Shown here: piece after piece, positions 52,461 through 60,049 of the stretch
Layout: every line of letters begins with the position of its first letter
Position numbering within the stretch: position 1 is the first letter of the stretch
NCBI GenBank assembly: GCA_035519475.1
Contig: DATIWI010000089.1
Coordinates: forward strand, 1-60,049
DNA: 60,049 nucleotides
Origin: Fen-1467 sp035519475
GTDB lineage: Bacteria; Verrucomicrobiota; Verrucomicrobiia; Opitutales; Opitutaceae
Direction: 5' to 3'
The notes under the pieces: generated by a model
Told to the model about the DNA's origin: nothing
Databases searched by the model: none
Seen by the model: only the letters and a program-made list of their open reading frames with translations
Translations under genes and position numbers: made by a program

Positions 52461-53867
52461 TCACGGCGTCACTTCCAGCACCGCGCGACGGTAGGCGAAC
52501 AGGTGCGGCGTGCCGTCGTCCTCGGCCTGGAGAATGACGTGCACCGTCCCGGGCATGGAGACCGTCGGCAGGCGCACGCGGGTCGCCAGCCCCTCGGCCG
52601 CCGTCAGCGCGGCGCCCTTGACCGTGCCGGCCTCGGGATAGATCCACCACGTCACCCGCACCGCGTTCCGATCGGGGTCGCTCGTCCCTTCCGCGGACAG
52701 CGCCACCTCGGTGCCCCCCTTGGCCCTGAGCCTGAGGACGTCCTTGGTGCGGTCGCCATTCAGGACCGGCTGCGGATTGTGATTCGCCTTCTCGAACGCA
52801 TCCGCCACACACCACTCCATGCGCGCGGCGAAATCATTCTGAAACTGTTCGCGCCAGCGCCAGATCGTCGCCTGGTCGGACGTCACTGTCCGGCCGTCAT
52901 CGAGCGTGACCGTGTCTCGGCTGTCCGAATTGTTGGTCCAAATCGGCCGCGTCTCGCTCAACGGTTGGTAGAGGACGTAGCGCCCGCCCCAGCCGCCATA
53001 GGCCGGACTCATCGTCCAGCCCAGCCCGTGGTCGATCAGGCCGAGAAAGGTCGGGGTGTCCCCCTCCATGATGTACTTGAGCCGAGGATAGAGCGCTCCG
53101 AGCGGGCCGTGATTCCGGATCACGTGCTCCTCGAGCCAGGGATTGTCAACGAGCTCGAACTTGTATCCAGGCCCGCTGCCGTCCAAGCGGTCGCCCGAGA
53201 TGCCCGTCCACGTGGCGCGGAAGTACTCCTTGGAGTCCGGCCGCGTCGGCGAGACGATGTAGAACAGCCCGGGGAACTCGCGGCGCAGCCAGGGTCCGGC
53301 GTCGTCCTGATCCGAGATCGAATAGACCTGCAACCGCGCTGCCAGCCGGTCGACTTCCGCCGCGCTCCGTGCGGCGCGCACGTCCCACAGCGTCTGGGCC
53401 AGGGTGTTCGCGCCGCCCCAGACGAGCACCCAGACCGGGCGCTCGTCGGCGCGATCCACGGCCGTGGCGAGGAGCCTCGAGCCGCCGGTGCTCCTTCCCT
53501 CGCCGACCGCATCCATGCCGTAACCGGTCTGGCCGGTGCCCGTGACCGCCAGCAGGGCGTCGGCCTCCGGAAACCCCGGCGCGTGCCGGAGCAGGTTCGG
53601 CCGCACCTCGGCATAGGCCTTAAGGTCGCGCCGGATCAGGTCCTCGCGCGGGCCCTGCCGCAGCCACGTGGAGGTGGTCGCGATCAGACCCTCGACGTCG
53701 TATTCGTTCGCGTAGACAAGAAACCGGACCAGCGATTCCTCATCGTCGGGTTCGTTCGAAAGGTCGGTGAGGACCACGACGCGCGGCTTGGATCCGGCCG
53801 GCGCGGCGACGCAGCCAAGACCGAGAATTGCGATCGCGCTGAGAATGAGGCGCCGGCGGATATTCAT
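52461..53867 (-). CDS. Exported DUF1593 (nucleoside-hydrolase-like) protein
   Basis: This 468-residue protein has a hydrophobic leader ('LILSAIAILGLGC', possible lipoprotein with C19). The DUF1593 domain starts at 'RVVVLTDLSNEPDDEESLVR', whose Asp cluster (D35, D41, D42) recalls the Ca-binding site of nucleoside hydrolases. Also present are 'VWVLVWGGANTLAQTLWDVR' and 'WLEEHVIRNHGPLGALYPRL'. A C-terminal beta domain follows ('AALTAAEGLATRVRLPTV'). The group is often found with polysaccharide-degrading genes (Sde182-like), and the substrate is unknown. The start at 53867 overlaps the preceding stop by 4 bp, so the two genes are coupled. Confidence 0.75.
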   Translation of the reverse strand: MNIRRRLILSAIAILGLGCVAAPAGSKPRVVVLTDLSNEPDDEESLVRFLVYANEYDVEGLIATTSTWLRQGPREDLIRRDLKAYAEVRPNLLRHAPGFPEADALLAVTGTGQTGYGMDAVGEGRSTGGSRLLATAVDRADERPVWVLVWGGANTLAQTLWDVRAARSAAEVDRLAARLQVYSISDQDDAGPWLRREFPGLFYIVSPTRPDSKEYFRATWTGISGDRLDGSGPGYKFELVDNPWLEEHVIRNHGPLGALYPRLKYIMEGDTPTFLGLIDHGLGWTMSPAYGGWGGRYVLYQPLSETRPIWTNNSDSRDTVTLDDGRTVTSDQATIWRWREQFQNDFAARMEWCVADAFEKANHNPQPVLNGDRTKDVLRLRAKGGTEVALSAEGTSDPDRNAVRVTWWIYPEAGTVKGAALTAAEGLATRVRLPTVSMPGTVHVILQAEDDGTPHLFAYRRAVLEVTP

Positions 53868-54994
53868 GGTCGTGCCGCGGAACCATCCGCGGCCGGCGGT
53901 CGCAGGTCGACGTACGTCGGTTCGTCGCGGTCGCACGTGATCCTGCCGTCCGCGAACTTGAGCTCAACGATCTGGATCGAGCTCCGGCGCCGCTCGTAGC
54001 CTTCCCGCGCGCCAACGGGAATCGTGCCCATCCGGCCGGGATGGACGAAGTAGAAGCACCAGGCGCGACCGCCGCTCACCACCCCGCCGGCATGGCCGCC
54101 ATTGGCGCTGTCGTCCGCACCCGTGCCGGGCTGCTCCAGCAGGTTGCCTTGCTGCGCGATCCAGTGCCGCGCATCGTCCGACCGGTACACGCCCAAGCCG
54201 TGCCAGACATCTACGAGCATCCAGTAATGTCCCTTCCACCGGAAAACGAACGGCCCCTCGCCGGGCCGCTCGCCCACCCCGTCCACCTTGCCGCGGTCCG
54301 TCCACGTGCGCAGATCCGGACTGTCCGCGAAGTAGATCGATTTGTGGTCGCGCTCGTTGTTATACCACAGCCGCCAGGTGCCGTCCGCGAGGCGGTGCAC
54401 GCAGGGATCGATCACGCGGTCGGAGGACAGCTTCAACGTGGACTCGTATTTCCACCTCAGGAGGTCGCGGCTGGTCAGATGGATGATGTCGCGCGGGTGG
54501 TTCCAATCATTGAAGATCCCCGGCACGACGGTGAGGAACATGTGGTAGGTGCCGTCTGCCTCGACCACCTCGGGTGCCCACTGGGTGTAATCGGGTTGGC
54601 CGTAATCAATGTCCGCGGTGCCGCGGTAGGTCCAGGTTGCGCCGCCGTCCGCCGACGCGGCGATCCCGATGCGTGTGCCGTGCACCCAGGTCACCTGCGT
54701 AATCTGGTCGTCCGGCAGATTCGCCCGCCGGTTGGTGTAGAACATGAACCATTTCTTCTCCTCACGGTTCCAGATTACCACCGGATCCGCGGCGCCGTCA
54801 TAGATCGGATCGCGGAACAGGGGCTTGGGCGCCAGCTTGCCGGGCGGCGCTTCCGCCACTGCCGTGGCGGGCTCAGCAGTGCGAAGCATACCAACGAGCG
54901 ACACGGCGACCGCGAAAACCACAGCAGAGCGCGTTGTCGATCCGCGCAACCGCGGATTCCTCCCCCCACGAATCAACGTGATGGGACTCGGCAT
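53864..54994 (-). CDS. Exported GH43-like five-bladed propeller glycosidase
   Basis: This 376-residue protein has an N-terminal signal ('TTRSAVVFAVAVSLVGML', cleavage near VAEA). GH43/GH32-like blades hold D70 ('DGAADPVVIW'), D196 ('DRVIDPCVHR') and E246 ('RPGEGPFVFRW'), the expected triad. 'YTQWAPEVVEADGTYHMFLT' is also typical. It should be exported and act on an arabinoside, xyloside or fructoside; I cannot tell which. The start at 54994 was chosen because the signal begins close to it. It is followed with a 4-bp overlap by the DUF1593 gene. Upstream lies the DUF559 element. Confidence 0.65.
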   Translation of the reverse strand: MPSPITLIRGGRNPRLRGSTTRSAVVFAVAVSLVGMLRTAEPATAVAEAPPGKLAPKPLFRDPIYDGAADPVVIWNREEKKWFMFYTNRRANLPDDQITQVTWVHGTRIGIAASADGGATWTYRGTADIDYGQPDYTQWAPEVVEADGTYHMFLTVVPGIFNDWNHPRDIIHLTSRDLLRWKYESTLKLSSDRVIDPCVHRLADGTWRLWYNNERDHKSIYFADSPDLRTWTDRGKVDGVGERPGEGPFVFRWKGHYWMLVDVWHGLGVYRSDDARHWIAQQGNLLEQPGTGADDSANGGHAGGVVSGGRAWCFYFVHPGRMGTIPVGAREGYERRRSSIQIVELKFADGRITCDRDEPTYVDLRPPAADGSAARP

Positions 54995-55051
54995 ATGTGA
55001 TCGGAGGTGGCTCTCCCCGCGTATTGGGCTTTGAGCGGACACGGCGGGCCG

Positions 55052-55474
55052 TTAGTCAAATCCCCTCTTGAGAGGGGTGGCCGCAGGCCGGGGTGTGTAT
55101 TCAGGCTTGGTCTTTTCATCGCTCACTCGGTTCTCGATCCAATCGTCAATCTCCTGAACGACGCCGTCGATATTGGTTTTTGCCTGGCGGTCACTAAAGC
55201 GCAGGAAACGAATCCCCAAAGCCTCCAGCTCTCGCTGCCGTTCAATTTCCTCCTGCTCTTTGAATCGATGTGAATCACCATCGATCTCCACCGCCAGCAT
55301 CAACCCGGGTGCAAAGAAATCGACGATGAACTGGTCAATGGGTTTCTGCCGGTGAAAATCAATGCCGCGCCGTTTTCGACCCTTCAGGTGTTGCCACAAC
55401 AATACCTCGGCCAGAGTACTCTGCCGGCGCAATTGGCGGGCGAGCCGCTTCAGTTCTGGATCATAGTGAAGCAT
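55052..55474 (-). CDS. DUF559 endonuclease-like protein inside an inverted-repeat element
   Basis: This 140-residue protein belongs to the DUF559 family, which has a very-short-patch-repair (Vsr)-like restriction endonuclease fold. 'RQLRRQSTLAEVLLWQHLKG', 'KPIDQFIVDFF' (D52) and 'LMLAVEIDGDSH' (E63, D65) are the conserved parts. The acidic residues could bind a catalytic metal. Residues 127-140 ('TPRPAATPLKRGFD') are encoded by the left palindromic repeat, and the stop codon lies just beyond it. Neighbours are sugar-degrading genes unrelated to it, so it looks like an insertion. A role in DNA cutting or in moving the repeat is inference; no activity is known. Confidence 0.8.
   Translation of the reverse strand: MLHYDPELKRLARQLRRQSTLAEVLLWQHLKGRKRRGIDFHRQKPIDQFIVDFFAPGLMLAVEIDGDSHRFKEQEEIERQRELEALGIRFLRFSDRQAKTNIDGVVQEIDDWIENRVSDEKTKPEYTPRPAATPLKRGFD
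55061..55098. repeat. Left two-hairpin palindromic repeat of DUF559 element
   Basis: CCCCTCTTGAGAGGGG (55062-55077) forms one hairpin, GGCC-GCA-GGCC (55079-55089) a second, and GGGGTGTGT completes the unit. It is the inverted counterpart of 55489-55541. It encodes the C-terminus of the DUF559 protein on the minus strand. Confidence 0.75.
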
Positions 55475-55488
55475 CTAAATCGGCACTG

Positions 55489-55541
55489 ACACACCCCGGC
55501 GTTCTGCTGCCCAGCAGAACGCCACCCCTCTCAAGAGGGGA
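55489..55541. repeat. Right two-hairpin palindromic repeat of DUF559 element
   Basis: In inverted orientation it matches the left repeat perfectly over a 20-bp block (55522-55541) and an 11-bp block (55489-55499). The spacer between blocks differs but is again palindromic: a perfect 12-bp stem with a 2-base loop at 55498-55523. It lies just upstream of the DUF559 start codon. Confidence 0.75.
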
Positions 55542-55619
55542 CTTCAACCGGTACGCCCGCGGACGACGTTGCTCGAGATTGAGGCATTGGGTCGTTCACC
55601 GCCTGGCGAATCGCCTAGC

Positions 55620-57206
55620 TCAGTTGAGTTCCAGCATGACCACGGACTTCGCCGGGAGCGCGACCGTGAGCGTGGCGCCCGCGAGACTGGCGCCGGTGAA
55701 CGGCACCGGGTGCACCGCATCCGGCGCCTCGAAGGTGTTGCGCGCGTCCATCGTCGCGGCGGTCAGGATGCGGCCGGTGACGGATTTCGCCGCCAAACCC
55801 GCCAGGGAGGCGTTGATCGCGACCGCGTGATGCGGGTCGGCGTTGACGAGCGACAAATGCACCTTGCCGGCCTTGTCGCGCGAGGCCGCGGCGCTCACCG
55901 CCGGCATCGCCTGGTCGCCGAGCGTGTAGTCGGGCGCGGTCAGCTCGACCGGCAGCGAGGTGGCGTCCTGATGCACGCGGAACATCTCAAAGACCCAGTA
56001 GGTCGGCGTGCGGACCATTTTGGGTCCGTCGGTCAGGATCATCGCCTGCAGCACATTCACCATCTGGGCGATGTTGGCCCCGGCGACGCGGTCGGCGTGT
56101 CGCTGGAAGATGTGCAGATTGATTCCGGCCGCGACCGCGTCGCGCAGCGTGTTCTGCTGGTAGAGAAAACCCGGATTGGTGCCCGGCTCGACGTCGTACC
56201 AGGTGCCCCATTCGTCCACGATCAGACCCACGCGCTTCGGCGCATCGTACTTGTCCATGATGGCCGAATGCTTGGTCACCAGTTCCTCCATGTGGAGGGT
56301 GTGGCGGAAGGTCGCGATCCAGGCTGCCTCGTCAAAATCGGTCGCGGATCCCTTCTTCCCCTGCCAGCTGCCGCTCGGCAGCGTGTACCAATGGAGCGAG
56401 AGGCCGTCCATCTGCCGCGCCGCCATGGCCATGAGCACCTCGGTCCAGTTCAGGTCGTCGCCGTTGGAGCCGCCGGCCACGCGATAGAGGCGGTTGCCCG
56501 GGTAGTCCTTGAGGAAGGTATTGTAGCGCCGGAAATTGTCGGCGTAGAACTCCGGCCGCATGTTCCCGCCGCAGCCCCAGCTCTCGTTGCCGACCGCGAC
56601 GAGGCGCACCTTCCACGGCTGATCGCGGCCGTTGGCGCGGCGCAGGTTAGCCATGGGCGAACTCGCATCCGAGGTCATATATTCGATCCACTCCATCGCC
56701 TCCTGCACCGAGCCGCTGCCCACGTTGACGCAGACATAGGGCTCGGTCCCGATTTGCTCGCACAGGTCCATGAACTCGTGCGTGCCGAAGCTGTTGTCCT
56801 CGACCACGCCGCCCCAGTGGGTGTTGATCATCTTGGGCCGCTGCGCCCGCGGGCCGATGCCGTCCTTCCAGTGATACTCGTCCGCGAAGCAGCCGCCCGG
56901 CCAGCGCACGTTGGGCACGTGAAGCTCGCGCAGGGCGGCGACGACGTCGTTGCGAATGCCGCGGGTGTTGGGGATCGGCGAACCCTCCCCCACCCAGATG
57001 CCGCCATAGATGCAGTGGCCGAGGTGCTCGGCGAACTGGCCGTAGATGTTGCGACTGATGACCGGACCGGGCTGATCGGCCTTGAGGACCAGCGTCGCGG
57101 TCACGGGGGCCGCCGGCGCGGCGGGCTCCGCGAAGGCCGCAGGAAGACAGGCAGCGACTGCCAGAAGCGCAGCCACACAGGAATGACGGCGTGCCGGGGT
57201 TTTCAT
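55620..57206 (-). CDS. Exported GH51 alpha-L-arabinofuranosidase
   Basis: This 528-residue protein has a signal peptide ending AFAEP (~26). GH51 landmarks are 'NIYGQFAEHLGHCIYGGIWV', 'VRWPGGCFADEYHWKDGIGP', the acid/base E208 in 'VAVGNESWGCGG' and the nucleophile E332 in 'GLIVDEWGTWYD'. A C-terminal beta-sandwich follows. It removes terminal arabinofuranose from arabinan, arabinoxylan or arabinogalactan, here outside the cytoplasm. The start at 57206 fits the signal peptide. It lies 31 bp after the DUF2264 gene in the same orientation, forming an operon with the GH39 gene. The DUF559 element is just downstream. Confidence 0.9.
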   Translation of the reverse strand: MKTPARRHSCVAALLAVAACLPAAFAEPAAPAAPVTATLVLKADQPGPVISRNIYGQFAEHLGHCIYGGIWVGEGSPIPNTRGIRNDVVAALRELHVPNVRWPGGCFADEYHWKDGIGPRAQRPKMINTHWGGVVEDNSFGTHEFMDLCEQIGTEPYVCVNVGSGSVQEAMEWIEYMTSDASSPMANLRRANGRDQPWKVRLVAVGNESWGCGGNMRPEFYADNFRRYNTFLKDYPGNRLYRVAGGSNGDDLNWTEVLMAMAARQMDGLSLHWYTLPSGSWQGKKGSATDFDEAAWIATFRHTLHMEELVTKHSAIMDKYDAPKRVGLIVDEWGTWYDVEPGTNPGFLYQQNTLRDAVAAGINLHIFQRHADRVAGANIAQMVNVLQAMILTDGPKMVRTPTYWVFEMFRVHQDATSLPVELTAPDYTLGDQAMPAVSAAASRDKAGKVHLSLVNADPHHAVAINASLAGLAAKSVTGRILTAATMDARNTFEAPDAVHPVPFTGASLAGATLTVALPAKSVVMLELN

Positions 57207-57237
57207 GGATTCAATGGGTATCAAGGCTTCCGGAAAA

Positions 57238-58530
57238 TCAATCTCCTTTCAGCGCCTGGTCGGGGGGCAGGTCCGCTCCCGACCAGATCCGGCGCTGCGT
57301 CCAATCGGCCGACCCATCGCACCAAAAGCGATGCGCCGCCGGCAAACCCAACGGTTGGAACACCAAGGCGCAGAGATAAAGACTGCCCGTGCTGATGTAG
57401 GGCTCGGCGAGCGACGGTTGGTGCCCGGCCAGCCCGACGCGCAGCCAGCCGTCAGCGTCAAACGTGCCTTCCGGCTCCAGCGTGCGGCGCATCACCGCCG
57501 CCAGGCCCGACCGCGCCTGTCCGGGAGTGACCGCCGGCGGCAGCGCGTCGCGAAAGGCCTGGTGGGCGAGGTGGTGAAAAGCGCCACAGCGGTAGGCCAG
57601 CGAGCGGCCGAGCGGCGGGAAGGTGCCGTCCGGGCCGACCAAGCGCTCCTGGACGGCGGCATAGCGCCCCGCGCGGCGCAGAACCCGTGGAAGCAGGGAC
57701 GCCCAGCGATCCGTCCGGCCGCGGAGCTCGCGCAGGATCGTCTCCAGGAAGGGATGGATGACATAGCTGTTGTAATAATCCCAGTGGAACTCCGGCCCGT
57801 CGCCATAAGTGCCGTCGCCTTGGTACCACGCTTCGTGCGCCCGCACGGCGCGGTCCACGACGTCTTCGCGCCAGCTCGTGCCGGCGACCGCGAAAAACGT
57901 CTCGATCATCGCGGGGAAGAGCAGCCAGTTGTTGTTCGGCGGCGCGACGTCCCGCGTGGAGCGGAGCGCCGCCAAAAGCCGGGCCTTCACTTCCGCTGGC
58001 AACGGATCCCAGAGAGATTTTCGGGCCAGCAGCAGACCATAGGCGAGAAAGGCCGCGTCGACCAGCGGCTGGCCGCCACGCGAGAAATTCAGGCAGTCGG
58101 GCGACGCCGGATTGGTGGCCTGGTTCAATGCGCGGTGCACGAGTTCCCGCCACCGCGCGCGATCGGCCGCCTCGGCGCCCTCCGGTTCCTCCAACTCCAG
58201 CCAGGGGGCGGCGCCCGCCACGGTGCGCCCGAAGGCCTCCAAGTGGCTGAAATCGCTGCGGGGTCGATCCGCCGCCGCGGCGGGTGCCTCCACCGGCATC
58301 TGCGCCCGCAGCGTGCCCGTGGCCAAGTGGCTGAGCACCGGCTCACAGACGCGACGCATCATCCGCAACCAATAGGCGCGATCATCGGCCGACGGCGACG
58401 CCGGGGCCCGAGCCTCCCCCGCCCCGGCCGCTGGACCCGCAGCCGCCGCGAGCATTCCGCCCACCACGACGCGACGCAGAAAATCGCGCCGATCAGGCAG
58501 ATTCTGAGCGGCGGTTGGCTTCGGGTGCAT
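57238..58530 (-). CDS. Tat-exported DUF2264 protein
   Basis: This 430-residue protein has a twin-arginine signal ('LPDRRDFLRRVVVGGMLAAA'). The rest is an (alpha/alpha) helical domain typical of DUF2264: 'HLEAFGRTVAGAAPWLEL', 'NNNWLLFPAMIETFFAVAG', 'GDGTYGDGPEFHWDYYNSYV' and 'HFLE'-like helices, ending in 'EPYISTGSLYLCALVFQPLG'. DUF2264 proteins are related to polysaccharide lyases and unsaturated glucuronyl-type enzymes by fold and occur in polysaccharide loci. The function here is unknown. It starts 14 bp after the GH39 stop and is followed by the GH51 gene at 31 bp. Confidence 0.75.
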   Translation of the reverse strand: MHPKPTAAQNLPDRRDFLRRVVVGGMLAAAAGPAAGAGEARAPASPSADDRAYWLRMMRRVCEPVLSHLATGTLRAQMPVEAPAAAADRPRSDFSHLEAFGRTVAGAAPWLELEEPEGAEAADRARWRELVHRALNQATNPASPDCLNFSRGGQPLVDAAFLAYGLLLARKSLWDPLPAEVKARLLAALRSTRDVAPPNNNWLLFPAMIETFFAVAGTSWREDVVDRAVRAHEAWYQGDGTYGDGPEFHWDYYNSYVIHPFLETILRELRGRTDRWASLLPRVLRRAGRYAAVQERLVGPDGTFPPLGRSLAYRCGAFHHLAHQAFRDALPPAVTPGQARSGLAAVMRRTLEPEGTFDADGWLRVGLAGHQPSLAEPYISTGSLYLCALVFQPLGLPAAHRFWCDGSADWTQRRIWSGADLPPDQALKGD

Positions 58531-58544
58531 CGCGCGGGAGCTTA

Positions 58545-60049
58545 TCACCACTCGAACACCAGCAGCGAGACCGCCTGGCGAGGGAGAGCCAATTCGACCG
58601 TGGCGGCACCGCCCTGGACCTCGAGCGTTCCCGGCGCGGCCAACAGCTGCAGGCGGCCGGCTTCCTCCAGCTGCGCGGATTGCTCCGGCGTCGGCGCCGC
58701 CGGGGAGCCCATCCGCTGCCACGCGGTGAAGGCGTTGCTGTGCGTGGCGTCGATCCGGTAGTGCGTGAGCCGCGCGGCGGCCGCAGCCGCCGGCAGGCCG
58801 GCGACGACCAGCGTCACCGCGGCGTCGGGCCCCGGCACATCATCGTCGTGATAATGCCAGACGAGAATGCAGAGTCGGTCGTGGTCGAGACTCGCCAGCG
58901 CCGACACATCGGGCCCCCCGCGCACGCCGTCCTGGAGGATGCTTTCGAGCGGCACGGCGCCGGAGCTCTGTACGCCGACACGCCGGCCCGACATCAAGCT
59001 GAAGAGGCGGAAGACATTGAGCACCGGCTTGTCGATGCCGTTGGTGGCCAGCGAACGAAAACCGGCGAAACACGGCTGGCCCTCAAATTCGAAAGCCCAG
59101 GTGAGCGCGCCCTCGAGGTTTACCCCGTGGTGTTCAGCCAGGTCCAGGATCCGGGCGAAACTCGCGGCGGTATAGCTCGAATACATCGTGCCGTTGCGGT
59201 AGGCGAGCTGCGGGCCCTGGCAGGCGGCGCACCCCTCGGGGTCGCACTCGCCGATGATGATGGGCGTGCCTTTCAACTCGGGATACGAGGCGATGATCCC
59301 AAAGCCGTCGTCCACGGTGCGGAGTTCGTTGGCGATGCCCATGCGCACGTGGCCGTCGACATACACCGGCGCGCCCTTGGCGTGAAACGACACGAAATCG
59401 ACCGGCGTGCCCTGCCCGCCGGTCGCGTAGTTTGTTCCGCGCAGGCAGTGGTCGAGAAAGTCGCGCATCCACTGGCCGCCGCTGCCCGCACTGTCGGGCC
59501 CGCCCACGCGCGCGGTGGGCAGCGCCCGCCGCACCGCGGCGGCGGTGAAGTCATGGAGCTTGCGGAACTCCTCCGGCGTGCCGCGCCAGTAGGGGATGTT
59601 GGCCTCGTTCCAGGTTTCCCAAAACCACTGCTCAACCTCGGCGCGGCCGTACTTCTCGACGCAATGTCGCGCCCATTGGTACACGAGTTCCGCCCACTGG
59701 GCGTAATCCTGCGGCGGATAAGCCCAGCCCGTGTAGATCTCTTCGTATTTCGCCGCCGGCGTCCAGTGATGCTGATAGGGCTCCGGCTTGACGGAAAGCG
59801 CCTTGGGCATGAAGCCGATCTCGACATAGGGCCGCACGCCCGCCGCGCGATAAGTATCGAAGATCCCGTCGACGATCGTCCAGTCGTAGACCGGCCGGCC
59901 CTGCGCAGCCTCGGTGTAGGCGTTGGTGCTGCCCCACTTCAGCGCCGGCGTGCCGTCTCCGGTGCACAGCAGGTTGTGGGCGCGGAAATAGACCGCCTGC
60001 GGCCGCAGGGCGCCGAGTTCCCCGATCAGTTTGCGCCCATTCTTCATCG
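58545..60049 (-). CDS. GH39 beta-xylosidase-like enzyme, N-terminus outside window
   Basis: At least 500 residues are visible, and the frame is still open close to the window edge, so the true start with any signal peptide is probably outside. The TIM barrel carries the GH39 acid/base in 'WFWETWNEANIPYW' (E148 counted from the first visible Met) and the nucleophile Glu in 'PIIIGECDPEGC'. 'FVSFHAKGAP' is also family-like. A C-terminal beta domain follows. GH39 members hydrolyse beta-xylosides or related glycosides. It is the first visible gene of a GH39-DUF2264-GH51 operon, which suggests arabinoxylan or similar hemicellulose side-chain removal. Confidence 0.8.
   Translation of the reverse strand, partial: MKNGRKLIGELGALRPQAVYFRAHNLLCTGDGTPALKWGSTNAYTEAAQGRPVYDWTIVDGIFDTYRAAGVRPYVEIGFMPKALSVKPEPYQHHWTPAAKYEEIYTGWAYPPQDYAQWAELVYQWARHCVEKYGRAEVEQWFWETWNEANIPYWRGTPEEFRKLHDFTAAAVRRALPTARVGGPDSAGSGGQWMRDFLDHCLRGTNYATGGQGTPVDFVSFHAKGAPVYVDGHVRMGIANELRTVDDGFGIIASYPELKGTPIIIGECDPEGCAACQGPQLAYRNGTMYSSYTAASFARILDLAEHHGVNLEGALTWAFEFEGQPCFAGFRSLATNGIDKPVLNVFRLFSLMSGRRVGVQSSGAVPLESILQDGVRGGPDVSALASLDHDRLCILVWHYHDDDVPGPDAAVTLVVAGLPAAAAAARLTHYRIDATHSNAFTAWQRMGSPAAPTPEQSAQLEEAGRLQLLAAPGTLEVQGGAATVELALPRQAVSLLVFEW

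Noticed and set aside
1..60049. tRNA, rRNA, riboswitch, prophage, transposase or replication origin
   Set aside because: I looked for conserved arms, integrase/transposase motifs and DnaA-box clusters while reading and saw none; a covariance-model scan would be needed to exclude small RNAs.

Overview
The window is high-GC DNA, almost wall to wall with coding sequence, and dominated by carbohydrate-active enzymes. Several features point to a polysaccharide-degrading member of the Verrucomicrobiota, most likely Opitutaceae-like: a lone Xanthomonas/Caulobacter-type TonB-dependent receptor with no SusD partner, paired DUF1080 proteins, DUF1593 and DUF2264 proteins, a TIGR02999-type sigma factor beside a Hanks-type kinase, and a Gly-rich C-terminal sorting tail. 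This assignment is inferred from gene content; there is no rRNA in the window. I saw no tRNA, rRNA, CRISPR array, transposase or phage gene.

Layout. Positions 1-4.6 kb hold a clipped DoxX-like gene, an STT3-like GT-C membrane protein, a membrane-anchored helical protein and a small membrane protein. Positions 4.7-9.1 kb hold a TPR protein, a D-tartrate dehydratase of the enolase superfamily and a DctA dicarboxylate carrier, which together suggest uptake and dehydration of tartrate. Positions 9.4-18.5 kb hold a run of secreted proteins on the + strand. Two [thioredoxin-like + beta-propeller] modules flank a large exported protein with an LCCL-like C-terminus. One thioredoxin copy keeps CGPC and the other has CPIT. 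Positions 18.7-20.9 kb hold a fatty-acid desaturase and a GH43-like protein. Positions 21.1-26.2 kb (- strand) hold a GH112 phosphorylase, a small sugar-binding-like protein and a GH27 alpha-galactosidase, a set that fits galactosyl-hexosamine and alpha-galactoside breakdown. Positions 26.4-28.4 kb hold a TMTC-like membrane protein with TPRs.

Positions 28.5-37.3 kb (- strand) form an arabinan utilisation locus. It has a TonB receptor, an exported GH43 endo-arabinanase, a GPH sugar symporter, a cytoplasmic GH43 and a large GH43-NHL-Ig protein with an anchoring tail. Positions 37.8-40.7 kb hold the ECF sigma factor and serine/threonine kinase pair. Positions 40.8-46.5 kb (- strand) hold GH97, two DUF1080 proteins and a GH50-like enzyme. 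Divergent from these, at 46.7-50.2 kb, lie dgoD, dgoT and dgoK of the D-galactonate (De Ley-Doudoroff) pathway, followed by a Tat-exported GH42-like protein. Positions 52.5-60 kb (- strand) hold a DUF1593 protein coupled to a GH43-like protein, a GH51 arabinofuranosidase, a DUF2264 protein and a truncated GH39 enzyme.

The most unusual item is at about 55.05-55.55 kb. A solitary DUF559 (Vsr-like fold) nuclease gene is bracketed by inverted copies of a two-hairpin palindromic repeat, and one copy encodes the last 14 residues of the protein. A second, gene-less inverted repeat sits exactly at the stop codon of the GH27 gene (24253-24366). Together with a dense palindrome cluster at 7.72-7.82 kb, these suggest small mobile palindromic elements scattered through an otherwise ordinary saccharolytic region.
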